A stretch of DNA of 64,000 nt. It comes from Nomia melanderi (taxonomy: Eukaryota; Arthropoda; Insecta; Hymenoptera; Halictidae). Below are positions 24,151 through 38,275 of this stretch, piece after piece. The position numbers and the translations under genes were made by a program. A model generated the notes under the pieces. The model saw nothing but the letters and a program-made list of their open reading frames with translations, did not search any database and was not told where the DNA came from. How positions within the stretch are numbered: position 1 is the stretch's first letter; every line of letters starts with the position of its first letter. Location of the stretch: assembly GCF_051020985.1 (NCBI RefSeq), contig NC_135002.1:2604001-2668000 (forward strand). Direction: 5' to 3'.

Positions 24151-27100
24151 ATGCCCGGGAGTCGCTCCAGCACGGACCCAGAGCACAAGTCACCGCGGGA
24201 AAGTGGTGAAGATTCCGAGGATGAGAGTGAAATCCTGGAGGAGAGCCCCTGCGGGCGGTGGCTCAAACGCCGGGAAGAGGTACACTTGTTTTTTTCCTCC
24301 TTTCATCCCCTTGTTTTCATTACCATACACACTTCATCAATGTGTCTGTTTATATCACATGTTTGTCCATTTGTACATGGATATGGGCTCGTTACGGTTT
24401 GTACAGCTTCTAACAGGTTGGACGTGTACGTTCTCTGTATGTATTATAACCAGTGTTATGGAACTCTTAATTCTCTCACAGTGAAGGCCGAGCGAAACTT
24501 GAGCTAGTTATCGAACCTAGATGTGCGCCGTATGGAAGAGTTTCTAATGTGAAATCGTACGTAAAGGTCTATAATGTAACAATCATTCCAATAAGGGCGA
24601 ATATTGGAATTGTAACTTCAGCTGTAATGGAATAATACGTATTAGCGGTGATTGTACTTTATTGAAATCAGAGTCTGGTCGGTCCTTGTCGTTTAATTAT
24701 ACTGTGAAAGAGTTAATGGAAAGAGTCATAGATAACTATATTTGCACAAGAAGTTTCTCTTTCATAAAGAACATAAGTTTGATTACAATATCGAGACTTG
24801 TGTACCTATCATGGTGCAAAGGATATGCAATGTTATATTTTGCGAATAAAAAGAAATTCTTAAAAGTATTTTTTTATATTCTGAATAATTAAAATGTTAC
24901 GAACCATTTAGCAAAATGTAATTAAATGTACATATAGAGATTTATTTAAGTGATAATATTTTTCAACTTTTATTATGCATTCTCTTTTTGTAAACATTAA
25001 GCTTTCGAACACACATTATCTGTAGAATGATCTCCAACAACTTCTTGGCACTAAGCTTTTACCAACAGCAATCTCTTTCATATTTCATCCTAAAAATAAA
25101 TTGGCATAGTTGGACCATTGACTACTTACATTAACACAAGACTGTTTTGTTCTAACATGTTTCTCTTTGTTATTTTATAAAGAATTAAGACGCATAATAT
25201 TACAAACATAGAAGAACAATTAATGATTGTTTTATAGCACTTAAGGAATATATTTTGTGTACTAAAAATCTGTTTATTTCAGTATAAAACCAACAATGTT
25301 TCCGTTTTGGTTGAAAAGCAAAAGTGATACTAAAGAAAAGTAAAAAGATATGTTTGTTTATTTGTTGTTCAATAACTATTATTTTATGTTAGGTATATGT
25401 AGGTTCCAAGTCCACGTTAGCCGAAGGCTCTACCTTTGGAGCAGCCAGAGGCAGTGAAAACGAAGTCACTGAAATGGAGGTATGTCTATTTAAAGGAAAA
25501 TAGGCTATCTCTTCTGTTTTACGCATCTTAGTTTATGTTTTGAATACACATTTGACGGTATATTATTCAATTCAGGAAGAACTACCTATATTTATCACTT
25601 TAGCCTAGTATAATGTGAATACCTACAATGACAATCCCTACTCTCAGTGAGCTCCCCTCCTTAAATTCCTTGCAAGGTCACATTAATGTAATGGCAAATA
25701 GGCATGAAATTGTTTGAGTCGTACGTCGAGTAACTTTAAAATGAACGATTGGCAGTAATATATTCTGTTACTCTGCATATAGGTCCTCAGAATGTATTAA
25801 TAGCCTGGTTTTATTTTTACTTTGTATAGCTTTTATACCTTGTAAATAAACATTGATGTATATATTACATGTGTAAATTATAACTACAAATAAACTAACT
25901 TTTTGCGTTTTATGTTGTTGATTTGCATTGTGCAAACAATTTGTTAAATATGCATTAAATACGCACATGTATATATATATATACATGTATATATGTGTGC
26001 GTATGCTCATATAGGATAATGTATTCTCATAAATATTATTTGTTATCTAGGTGGAGCAACGTGATGTACCAGGAATCGACTGTGCTTACTTGGCAATGGA
26101 TACAGAAGAGGGTGTTGAGGTTGTTTGGAATGAAGTGCAATTTTCTGAAAGGAAAAACTTCAAGGCACAAGAAGAAAAAATACAACTTGTATTTGAAAAC
26201 CTGACACAATTAGAGCACCCAAATATTGTTAAATTTCATAGGTATTGGACAGATACTCACAATGATAAGCCTCGAGTGAGTCATCAAACATAATAATCAT
26301 ATTAATACTCTGACTGAAATTCCGAGCGACGCTTATACTACTTATCGTGTTGTCTGTTGTTTATCAGGTTATATTCATAACTGAGTATATGTCCTCTGGG
26401 TCATTGAAACAGTTCCTAAAACGAACAAAACGTAATGTAAAGAAATTACCCCTGCAAGCATGGAAACGTTGGTGTACTCAAATATTATCTGCATTGAGGT
26501 AACACAGTTCCTTATATCGCTTATAAATCTCATAGATCGTATTAATCCCGTAGTTTTGCATTATATTTTACGTATTTTAATCTAGTTAAAATTGTTTCAG
26601 TTATTTACATTCCTGTTCACCTCCAATTATTCATGGAAATCTCACTTGTGACACTATATTTATTCAACATAATGGACTTGTAAAAATTGGCTCGGGTAAG
26701 TATTTATATGGCGAAATGTAAAAAAGTTTCCATTTTGAGAAGGATGCTGTATATCCTTGGAAGTACAGCATTGAATATAATATTTCTACTTTATGTAATG
26801 AAATATTCTGCTAACAAGTATGAAGACATAAGTTGCTCATAGGTATTGATAAGAGCACTTATCCTAAAATGAAATAATTTAGTGTACATTGGAGTAGGAG
26901 TTTGCAAGGAGCTTCCCTTTTTTTATTCACAGGACAATGAGAGGCTAATAGTTTTGTTTCTCATAATTTTCACGAACGAAAGTAATAAAAAAAAAAAAAA
27001 AGAATTTCACAGTATAGGATTATTAACAACCGAGCGGGCGAAGTTAAAATAACAACTGTAAACCTAACTGGTATTTATTTTGTTTTTACATGGGGTGTAT

Positions 27101-30100
27101 GCAAAGTACGTATATTACTATTACTGTGATTGTCTTGTACGGTAAGCCAATCGGCAGTAATTAATATAACTTTTTTACGTCATTACGAAATTAATCTCTG
27201 TCTGACAGATAAATATAATCGAACTAAACTGATGTACGAACAATACACTTTGATATAAATCATAAAAGATAATAACGTGCGGAAGAGGGTGCGATTCAAT
27301 TGTGACGTTCAAAGAAAGTTTCATTTGGTTCTATAATGTAATCTTTCATAAGTGAGATAATATTAATTGAGCCTTGTAACGAGATCAATGACATGAGGCG
27401 AAGGAATACTATTTCTACGGATATCCCTGATAACTCTACTGGAAACTTAATGTGATATATTAGCGCTTCACTTTTAATATTGAGTCAATCACTTTAGAAC
27501 CGTTTCGTATAATCACTGTAACTGTGTTTACATTCGTTCTACGTGCATATCAATTTTTGTTGTACATTGTCCATTAGTAATGTCAATCTGTTAGAAAGAT
27601 TGTGTATTATAAACCGTTCTTTCATATTAGGAGTAACTTGAGTCCTCATTTTTAATTGTAGCAGATAGGCTAATCTAGATAATGAAAAAAACACAGCAAA
27701 GTCTTCGAAGAGAGAGGAAGTACAATCGTACTTTCGCCCATCCGGAGGAAATAGATCAAGCGACAGCGACCTTCTTCGATTGGTGTAAATTGTGAAAACA
27801 TGGTGAATTTGATGGAAATACATTTGGCAGATAACCAACGACTATTGCCAGCTAAGTAATTTAGGCGTAATGAGGTAAACACTCCCATTTATGTATGTAT
27901 ATATTATATACATATATATACATCTACATCTTAATTACTGGTAGACTGGTTATACGTTAATACAGAATATTAATATTTCTTTAGTTTAATATCGTTAGTG
28001 CCATTATATTGCACTATTCATCCCTCGAGTTAACGGATTATGAATCCGATAAGGGGCAGAGCGTTTTGTGTCTCTTGGTCCTTTTGAACCATTCAGCGCA
28101 CGCATCTCCATTGTATTCTAATATTTTTGTTTTGTACACCCGACCACCAATAAAACGAAATCCTTGTGTCCTATTCCTTTTGCTAAAAGTTCCACCGTAC
28201 TCGATGAAAGTGTCTCTTCAAAGTGTTAACACGACCAAACATGTATGTTTCAGTTCACATTTGAATAACAGCAATTTGTCTCTTGTCTTTCCCTCGTTAA
28301 GAGACATTTTCATACATATAAATGTGTCCAAAAAAAAAAGAGAAAAAAAATATATTAACCGTATGAGGGCTCAAGTTACTCTTAGGATAAATTTTCAGTT
28401 ACAACACAATTTTTCTAGAGGTTTATTAATTTACTTGTTGTGGCAGAGGTGGCGGGTATTCGGACAGAAGACCGTCTACAATTGTTTTCTTATATTTTTC
28501 TATTCAGGATGATTCATAGAATTCCTGCTGCCTCGTACAAACAATTCTCTAACACATTGCTTGTCGAAATCTATTATATAAACATATATCACCTTCGTGT
28601 GTGCGTATTGGAAAGCGCAATGCGCGAAATTAATGTTGTTTTATTTATCATCTAATTGCAGTGGCGCCTGATGCAATCCACCATCACGTGAAAACTTGTA
28701 GAGCAAACATGAAGAACATGCATTTTGTAGCACCTGAATATGGAAGTAAGCGATTGATTGCAACGACACTATGTTTGAAAAAGTTAACACGTATGAAAAT
28801 TGTTGTCTGTATTTTCTTGCAGATTCTGTAACACCTGCCATTGATATTTATTCGTTTGGTATGTGTGCCCTGGAAATGGCCGCGTTAGAAATCCAAGGGA
28901 ACGGTGACAGTGGAACGATCGTAACCGAGGAGAACGTTAGAAAAACGATAGAATCATTAGACGATGCCCAACAGAAAGACTTCATCCGGAAATGTCTTCA
29001 AGTAGACCCACTTAGTAGACCAAGTGCCAGGGAACTCCTTTTTCATCCTGTCCTGTTTGAAGTACATTCATTGAAATTACTCTCAGCCCATGCATTGGTT
29101 AATTCAGCTAGTAAGTTTCATGGCGCACATATTTCTAGGATCATTGAACAGCACACATGGGTCATTCACGCCTATAATCTGGGAAATTATATAAAAAATT
29201 GAACTGCGAACAAAATTTCATTCTTGTAGAATATTGGAACAGGTAAACAACTGATTGGTCGTTTATATATGCAAATGACTCATGTACTCTATTCAGGGTT
29301 GAGATAAGATTTTTTCCTTTGCCCTGACAATGTTTCTTCCAACGCATTGCAACGTGTATTAGATATAGCGAAATTTGTTCAGTATTAGACAATGAAACAG
29401 CATCTTTTGAGGGAATGATAATGGAACGGTTCAGTGATATCGTTTGTTCTTTCAGCCAACATTTCAGAAACGATAACCGACGAGGTACTGCAAAGGCTAT
29501 ACGGGCCGGATACGGTGGTGGCCGAAATCAAATACCAAGGTCAACCGCCTCAGCAGATTCGGTTAAGTGATATCCCTGTTACAGAAAAATTAGAGAAGTT
29601 TGTCGAAGATGTAAAGTGAGTATAACCTGATGGTGGTAGACAGTTGTCGCAGGGGTGAGTTTTTGATCGTGATCATTGGCACGTTAATGGTACCAATAAA
29701 ATTTCCTGTCGACAGATATGGAATATATCCATTGACAGCATTTATGGCGAAGTTGCCACCGCCAGTTCGGCCCAGGGCGATATCGCCCGAGGTGACCGAA
29801 TCGGTGAAGTCGGTCACGCCGGAGCCAGTGGACGTGGAGTCTCGAAGAGTAGTTAATATGATGTGTAACGTTAAGCCTAGAGAAGAGAGTTGTGAATTAC
29901 TTGTGAGTGATAAACGAAATGTTAACCTGTACGAATAATCGCTGACCGAAATCGTTTTCGTGTTCCTCACGCCTGGTATATATATTTTATAGATGACAAT
30001 ATTGTTACGAATGGACGACAAAATGAATAGGCAATTAACGTGTCCTGTGAGCCAAGTAGATACGTCACTGCTTCTCGCGCAGGAACTTGTACATTTTGGG

Positions 30101-30691
30101 TTCATTAACGAGGTAATTACACTGTCCCTTGTTAAACAACATTCGCGATGATGGGAAGCAAGAAGTTGGGCGTCTCTTGAACACATTCTATTATCTCTTA
30201 TCTAATCGATACCATTAGGACGTTGGGAATGTGTTTGAATTTAACTTGTTTCGAAAATGAGAAATTGGAACGTTTGGTGTAGTACGCGAGATGCTCGAAT
30301 CTCTACCTTCTCATACGTGTAAAATTCATATGCGTTCACACGTAAACAAGATTTTAAAGTTAAGGGAGTACAATGTTTTTTTCTGCAGAACGATCGTGAT
30401 AAGATAGCGAATTTAATCGAAGAGGCATTAAGGAGTTGCTTTAACAAACAGATGATGACACCAGGAATGGTATCGTTAACTAATCTTCCCACCCAAACTA
30501 CTTTACTGCTGCCTGGTCCGGAATTTCCATGCTTGCAACACTTTGATAACTCGATGTATAACGCGACAACATCCAATAGTGATAGTGTAACTAACCCGCT
30601 GCCAAAAACCTCAGGTCTCCCCGTGTCGAGTAACTCGAGCAAAAGTCACGACGAAGCTGAACCACCGACGAATACTGAGAGCGGTAGTTAA
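24151..30691 (+). CDS. Madm: Madm / nuclear receptor-binding protein (NRBP1-type pseudokinase)
   Basis: Eleven exons join in frame to 602 aa: 24151-24279, 25393-25479, 26051-26275, 26368-26498, 26601-26695, 28662-28745, 28823-29110, 29456-29615, 29716-29902, 29993-30112, 30389-30691. After an acidic Ser-rich N-terminus (SGEDSEDESEILEESP) comes a kinase fold that has lost catalysis. The beta-3 lysine position reads VVWNEV, the HRD motif is IIHGN, and DFG is replaced by KIGS. APEYG and the C-lobe (IDIYSFGMCALEMA) are kept. The C-terminal region holds a Pro-rich stretch and a Ser/Thr-rich tail. NRBP1/Madm is an adaptor in ER-Golgi traffic and growth control, and was named for binding MLF1. Mlf lies about 14 kb upstream. 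The intron 26696-28661 is the largest. Exon 2 is a 29-residue insert that may be alternatively used. Confidence 0.95.
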
Positions 30692-32447
30692 CCATCCAGG
30701 ATATCTGGTAACTCAGTTCACTGTGCCACTTTGCACGCTCTATGTATAGACTGGCTATGTATTTTTATATTTAAGTAAACAGGAGGAAAGAATGGAATTA
30801 AAATCATTAAAAAAGAAACGACAAAAAAAGAAAACAAAGAATACAAAAAAAAAATAATGAAGGGTGCCGTGGCTAAACCACTAAGGCTCGACACGCAGTA
30901 TAATTGAGTGTGGCTCGGTTTCTCTCGGGAACACGAGATTCTTTTTTTCTTTTACAAAGCTGTTCCACGTTAAACTTTCATTTCGTTCGGATCGTCAACC
31001 GTATTTTCTTTTCTTTTTTATAAACTATTGAATAATTTTAGGAAATGAGATTATAAAACGAAAAAAAAAAGGATATAAATAAAGGCCGTGTTCCATAATT
31101 TCAGTTAAGGAGAATATTGAGATTACCAGTGTAACGAGTTATAAGAAAACTGCGTCTAGTTATTACGGGATCAGTCTGATTCCTGTTTCACGTATCTGTT
31201 GTCACCCATTACTAGGCTGATATAAAGGGCATTTTTCTAGAAAACGTTTCGATTCCTTCGAAAAGCTTTGGGTAAATTATTTGAATAATTGAAATACAAA
31301 AAAAAAGGAAATTATACCTTGTACCGCAATGTGACGAGATGTATCATAGAAATTTATTTTGTATATACAATTTGACAGATTGAAAGATGGTGGAAGAAGA
31401 GGAAGGAATAATTTAATTAATTAGGTACGGGATTAGCTCGGTCGTACAGCAACGCGAAAATGATAAATACGATGAAGACTACGAACTTCGCACTTATTTT
31501 CGCTTAAATACTCAATATTTGTTGTAATTCATCCCTGAAACATTTGAATTACCAAATTATATTTCCTGTTCACAATGAATGAAATAAAAGAGGATCAGGT
31601 GTCGCTTTTTTTGTTTGTTTGTTTTTTTTCTTTTTAAGAAAAAAAAAAGGAAATAATAGTGATCAGCTGCAGCCACGGCCCTCCTATACTTCGGTATTAT
31701 TGATGTGATTAAATCAAGATTATTAAATCTCGATAAAATTAGCTGAAATCCTTGTAAATAATTTATATTTTTAAGAAAAATCTGTTGACACAGAGAACTA
31801 GTCATATAGGTATATTCGAGTGCTAACAAACTAACACCGACCTTATTATGTCTTTTTGCATTTATAACACGTGCTTGGCCAAGAGAATACTGCTCCAATT
31901 TCGTACCTCGGTAAAAGAAATTTCAGTGACGCATTTCACTAAGCGAACGACTAACCATACTAGCGATAAAGAAGAAAAAAACTATTACCAACAACATAAA
32001 CTTTGATCTTAAGTATGTAAGTAGACTTATCGAAACTAAATTGAATGTGTATAGCTTTATAATTCAAATTATAAAATGAGAGAAAAAAGTGCGACGACTG
32101 AATCTGGATATTATGAAAAGGGCTGTACGATGACAGTGATAAATAAATACTATAACTCGGAATTCCACTGCCTGAAATTTGTTTTTCGTTCATTGAAACT
32201 GTCACTCCTGTCTTCCTGATTGTTTCGGCTTCTGCTCCTATGTACATTGTACCTGGACATCTGTGGAAATAGGGAAACATGAGTTCGAAATAATGTATTC
32301 TATAAAAAATTTATTTATATGACCTTATAGTGGAAGGACAAACATGACTTGTCTTCGATGTAAAACACTTTTATGGATGGAGCATAATGAAAAAACGTCC
32401 TTACAAAGGGTTTTCTTATTAATTGATGTTTTTTAAAACATTTAATA

Positions 32448-32520
<73 letters not shown>

Positions 32521-33175
32521 TCGTTGAAAGAGCGTATATGTGTTTGTAAAGAAAAGCGAGATTGTACATCTTCCGAGTTGTTTAGCTTAACACATTGCAA
32601 GCGTAATGTAATACTCTTACAACGCTAGGTCTTTGTTACATGATCAAACATAACGTTAAACAACATTATAAGTGATGATAATAATAACATTTTTTAAAAA
32701 GTACTGCTTGTTTGGATACACATATCCAACAGAACCTTCCTGTACGATTCCCTTACCACAGAGAAATTGGTAAAGTAATGTTTCATAAAAATAAGTAACT
32801 TAATAGATTCAAATTTTCATAAGTATTTCATGATGATTACATAGAACAATGCTCCTCAATGAATCATGTTGCTATTAAATTTGATGGTGTTGTGTATATA
32901 TTCATATACATATAGTTATTAAAATCTTTATTGAGTAGAAAATAATTCACACATTTTAAGTACTCATACAACAGAAATAATTTTGACTGTAAGTGATCTG
33001 TGCAGAAATCGATGCATTCACATAAGAAAAACGTTAGTAGTAACTTAAATATTAATCATCTATTTAATTAATCAGTAAAATGGAATTCTACTATATTAAA
33101 AATTAGAATCATTGAAAAGCATTGAGCACATTATTTAATTGAATCAGTGAACACGAACAATACGTCAGATGAAAC
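30692..33175. other. Convergent 3' region of Madm and the adhesion GPCR
   Basis: AT-rich, with several poly-A/poly-T runs and a GA microsatellite. No coding exon is supported. It should contain both 3' UTRs. Confidence 0.5.
32452..32520. repeat. (GA)n microsatellite
   Basis: About 69 bp of GA dinucleotide with one interruption (GCGA). Confidence 0.9.
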
Positions 33176-36100
33176 TTAAGTACCATCTGTAGAGTGCGTA
33201 CGATTTAACAGGTAATCAAGATCATGAGAGATACGATCCAGCATACCGCTCGTCGTAGCTTCGCAATTTGTGACCATGACTTCCGGTGCTTTTTCTTCCC
33301 CGTCCGGTTGTTTACGTTCTGTCGTATTAGCTATATCAGGAATAATGTTCACATGTTCTCTGGTCTTTAGTTCGTTCGTGGACAATAATTCGACGTCGCT
33401 TTTAACGGCCAAAGTGACGTCCGGCATACCGGTCAAACGGGACTCGACATCGGCACTGCACAAAACTTTAGCCGAGCTCTCCGGCGTCGGATTGTGAGGT
33501 ATGAAAATTTGCTGGTTCTGCGGCTCGCGGTATTTCCCGTATTCTCGAAAGCTGCAGCATTCGTTGTTGCTGTAAGGTTCGCTCACGCAGTGCGACGTCC
33601 GCGGAGAAAATATGGCGTCGAACACGATCGCTTCTTGGTACTTCCGCGGGCTCGTGCTGTAATTCTCAAGATTTATGTCGTCAGAGTGATCGATGCGTAT
33701 TTCTGGCAAGAATCGGCTTGCAACGGGGACGGAGGGCTTCGAGTATGAGGACGAAGACTCGTTCACGAACTCACGCATGTCTATACTACCGGCTGCAATT
33801 CCACGAGCTTCTATGTAGGACTCCCCCAAGACTAAGGATGATGGAGGTGGTGCCATGTCGTTTTCCACCTCTGCACCACTTTTCGAACACACTAACCAAA
33901 GGTTAAAAAACATTTGATTTCTAACAAGGTATTCAAAGATTTGCAGCTTAGGTTCCCAGTTGATATTTTGTTAGATTTCTAGATGTTAGCCATGCTCATT
34001 TAGAAGTGTGTTACGAGTACATTTAATTGCATACATTGCATAAGTCTAGGAGGAATAACAATGCTTTACTTTTATTTCTAATTTAATTTGACGATTAACG
34101 AAACTCCCGAAAAGAATATGACTTGTACTTGGAAACCTCAACATTGACTGCAAGAACCTAGCTTCAGTTCAATATACTAGTCAACCTGTTTGTAGCCTAC
34201 TTTTATGAAATACCTTTAATTGGCTCAGACGTTATCTCCTCTTCTGTGCTCTGTTTCCATGTCAGTTTCTTCAAGATCGAATCGACAATTGCTAATTCAC
34301 CACTCACAATGTAGACCATTATTATGATGAACCCCTTTAAACATTGAGAATTATAAATTCGAACAGATAAGTATTGTTAGCAAGAAATGCTTACCAAAAC
34401 AGAGGAAAGAGATGCAAATACATAGTGGAAGATAATAGAGGTGGAGTTTATGTAGAAGATGGAGGATGCTTCTATCGAGATTACACCACAAATGACAATA
34501 GCTGCACGATGAAGCATTCGTAGTCTGAATAAAAGGAATCATGTTAACTTTCATTCAGTCTATGAATATTGGTCAAGTGTGTTGGCACAGCTGTACCTTG
34601 ATTCTATTGCCTCTTTCTTCATAACATTCTCTCCAACTAGAGCATGCGCTTTCTGCAAAATACCTAAATATAATAATGCAAATATGAGAAACATCATGGT
34701 GGCACAAGTTACAAATATATTGTAGACTCCACTGCCAAAGATCAGCCACCAGGATTCATGTCTCCACCTGGTGCTCTTATGTGTGAGTTCTGTAGTTAGC
34801 ACTGCTAAGATGGGGACACCTATACCACATCAAAGTGTCATGTAATAGGAAGTTCAATCAAGAACTTTATTCTTTTTTACGTAATATAATCCTACCAGTA
34901 ATGACTGCAATGACGGTAGGTTGAAAATGTTTGCTGTACTGGACTTGTGTTAATCCAGCATAAATGATCAGTGCTTCTGATATGGGTGCAGACATACCAA
35001 TGAGAAGGAAAGCTTCTAAAGCTATTGCCACAATAGCATAGGAACTCTGAAATTAAACGGTATGTTCATGTTGAATCTAAAGTTCCATTAAGGTGTCCTC
35101 AGTACCTCTGGAAGATTACTGTACACAGCATAGATGAAAACAGCCATTGCTCCTACTAAAGCACTGCAACATTGAAGCTTCAAGAAGTTCAACCAATCAC
35201 GATTTTTCCACCAGAAAGTTCCAAGAATGAGGGAAGACAAGAGACATTGAACTAAACAGCTGCCACATCCAAATATTACAATAAATGTAGTTTGTTCCTT
35301 CTTCGCTAACACTACTCTCACTGCTCGTGCTGTTAGAAAAATTGCAAAAGTCCCTGTGTTAGGACATAAGCAGTGAGTGGTAGCATCCCCTGGTACAGTA
35401 TTCACTATGCAACTATTCAAATCCCAGCTGCCCGCATTGTCCAAGAGGCCACAAGACACATTCCAAAAACTGGACTGATTCTGTATATGTCTCATTTGCA
35501 AATCAACCCATATTTTGTTATGCTTATCTGGATTGAAAGCTGGCACCGCTACCATGATGACCCGAGAATTAATTCGAAACTCGAGATCAGTACCATCGCT
35601 ACGAAAATGAAACATTTCAGTTAAGAAACAATTGAGCTGCATCAGGCTTTCGAGTTACTGAATTCACTCACTCAAGCTCCTTGACGTAAGTGATTGGAAG
35701 AAAGTGAGATACATTTTTAAAAACCACCACAATTCCATTAAGTCTGTTGTCAGACTTTGGATTCCTTTGTTTCTTTTTCCACAGTCTCACGGTTACTTTA
35801 TCATCGTACCAATTCGGATATCTATAAGAAGTTAATCGAATCAAGAAAATACCCATGACTACTTTCTACAAACAATAATTACATAGAATCATCCACTGGG
35901 ATCTGAAGTGAATGCGTAATACTATCAGCATTGTGTTGTTGCAACTCTTGAACATCCACCACCAAAGAAGATAAGGATAGATGTTTGTAAGGTTCACCGG
36001 ACGCCTTTGACCAGTGCATTAAGCTTCGTTGTGTAATTTGAAAGAGCAACAGAACTTTCTAAAAATTATTAACCATCAACCATCCATTTCTGTCTGCGAC

Positions 36101-38194
36101 ATTATCAGGATCACCTTACCTGTTGACTCAAGATCGAATTTTCATCGTCAAGTATTCGGCTGATAATGCGTATCAGAGCTTCTGTCGAGGCGTGTAAGTC
36201 TAATGGATCGACATTGTGTTGATAACGTTCGATTTCCGCCAGTATGCTCAATATGCGATCCCCTTCGCCAGGATAGAGTGGCAATCCACGTGACCGTAGG
36301 ACTTCCCAAAAGGAGAATATCGTTTCTGATCCAGAGGTGTTCTGGTACCCCAGAGTAAGACTTTTAAACTACAAACAAACAGAGGAAAATTAACTTCTTC
36401 CCCAACGGTACCATTGAACTTCCAGTATATAATTGGCACCTTGTCGTACTGAGAAGTGAATGGTTTGTACAAACAATGAGAGAAGTCTGGTGTCTGCCAT
36501 TCAGGTGTCGTAGCATCCTTCATTGAGCACAACCTGGATACTTTGTTACCTATGAAATGCTGAGGGCACTCGAGCAGTGCCTCTGTTCCAGGAACTGTAT
36601 CGGGCCAAATTAAATCCTGTGATTTGCTTCTCTGACAAATTGGCACAAGGGTTCTATTAACTATCTCAACTCTAACGGACATGGACTTGTCCCCTACGTT
36701 GCAAGTGTATATGGCGGATTTCTGGAAGAGGACAGTAATAAAACAATGAAGACAAACAAAAGGATCAGCATTATACATATGCTCTGCCTAAATGTACTTG
36801 AGCGTTGGTGATCTTCAGTATACTCCCAGCTGGATAAAGATCCTCCCACACCTCGCTTCCAAGTTCCAGCTTGAGTAAAGCTTTATTCTTTGTCCAACCA
36901 AACCCTATCTCAATGTTGGGCATATTGGGCGTCATGCACGTCAACTGTGTGCTACCTCCCTGGAACAACGGTGAAGGAAGTTAGCAAACAAAGTCAGACA
37001 AATTGTCGCCGTATTACCTTGTTAATGGTAGCGCTCATAGGCATCACTTTCACATTGGGCTCATCCCTTACGTCGATGTAGATGCTTTTGCACTGTTGTA
37101 CACTCCAGTCGACCACCTGGCAAGTGTACTGACCTGCGTCGAGCAAGCTCGCCTTTTCCACAGTCAACAAGGATGTGTGGAGGTCTGATCCATCATTAGG
37201 AAGATGCTTGTACCAGATTTTCCTAATGGACAAAGCCACGAATGATACTATAATTTAATTGGCAAGTAATACATGTTTGAGAGGAAGGTATAAACTCTCA
37301 TGCTATACTTGCACCAGGCATTTCAATTTTTATATTGAGTTCCTTTATGTCTCCAGGTCTCTTTTACCTGATCAATTTACAATCTTGTCGAAGGACTAAG
37401 TTCTTTGGGATTAAATGTTAGAAGCGGTGTGAGATTGTTTTCCATTACCTGGTAGCTTTGCTCATGTTCACCAGCATGTTGTCCTTGTACCAGGTAAAGT
37501 TCAGGCTGTAACTGCCTTGAGCTGTACAGGACAAGACAAACTGGTCCCCGAGATGAACTTCTCGCTCGTTCACCTGATTCAGGCGCAGGCTCTGAAGGGT
37601 GACAATTAATCATAGAGACTTGCAAGGATTAAATTGTAAATAATGGTCCCCTCGTTATATGCTACCCTCTAACATAGCTACCTACTCGGATCTACAAGAG
37701 GGTGGACAAAAATAATTTGAAAAGGTAAAACACAATTGTCCATATAAATTGTCAAATGTCACTAATGGCAGGACACCGTGTACTTATGTCAAGGCAACAT
37801 ATAACAACGGTGAAGATTCATCGAAGGGTACCTGCAACTTAAGGGCTGGCTTCTGCTGAAAGGTGAAGTGAGTCGACTCAAGTGAAATCTCGCTAAGTCG
37901 TCGACGCTGCACCAACCTGTTGAGGGACTCTCGAATCTTGTCCCCATCCTCCGAATTCCCAAAGAAATGGAAAGTGATCTCGGACGTGGGTCTGCGTAAT
38001 TAATCTCATTCAATGACGACTCTCTAATTCTCTCTTATCGATACACAATGAGTTTTAATTCGCTGCGACGCAGGCGTTCGGCAGTCTACGCGGTAACTGA
38101 CCTTTTTATTGTTTAATGTACCTACTCACGTCACGCTCAGGATTTGTAAATCCTCCATAGACGAGATATTGGAGTGCCTCAAGTACTTGGTAAG
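33176..38194 (-). CDS. Adhesion GPCR, C-terminal exon block (SEA, Ig x2, HormR, GAIN/GPS, 7TM, tail)
   Basis: Continues from the exon block at 58307-64000. Exons: 38194-38130, 37991-37832, 37591-37449, 37222-37018, 36959-36798, 36721-36440, 36368-36120, 36058-35883, 35821-35672, 35598-35106, 35046-34896, 34819-34597, 34524-34395, 34334-34214, 33891-33176; all phase-consistent. The second half of a SEA-like domain comes first. Two Ig domains follow (FTWYKDN ... AGQYTC and FGWTKNK ... SAIYTC), then a hormone-receptor domain (IWPDTVPGTEALLECP). A GAIN region ends in a GPS with CSW-type cysteines (LCPNTGTFAIF). Seven membrane helices and a 240-residue Ser-rich cytoplasmic tail complete it. The usual HL-T cleavage triad reads N-T-G. 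The Ig-HormR-GPS layout resembles ADGRA, while SEA plus Ig resembles ADGRF; the subfamily is open. About 1,345 residues lie in the window. Confidence 0.88.
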
Positions 38195-38249
38195 CTGCAA
38201 AGAGACGAAAACGAATGAAGAAGCGGTGGGTACTTCTTGCATAGAAGGA

Positions 38250-38275
38250 ACAACAACAACAACAACAACAACAAC
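38250..38275. repeat. (CAA)n microsatellite
   Basis: Eight to nine CAA triplets inside the large intron of the adhesion GPCR, about 55 bp from its exon at 38130-38194. Confidence 0.9.

Noticed and set aside
23896..24507. Long open frame starting with a run of leucines upstream of and through the Madm start
   Set aside because: It is the CTG repeat read as leucine; the true Madm frame starts at 24151 and is supported by splicing and homology.
28009..28512. 167-codon frame in the large Madm intron
   Set aside because: AT-rich intronic sequence without conserved features; Madm exons splice directly across it in phase.
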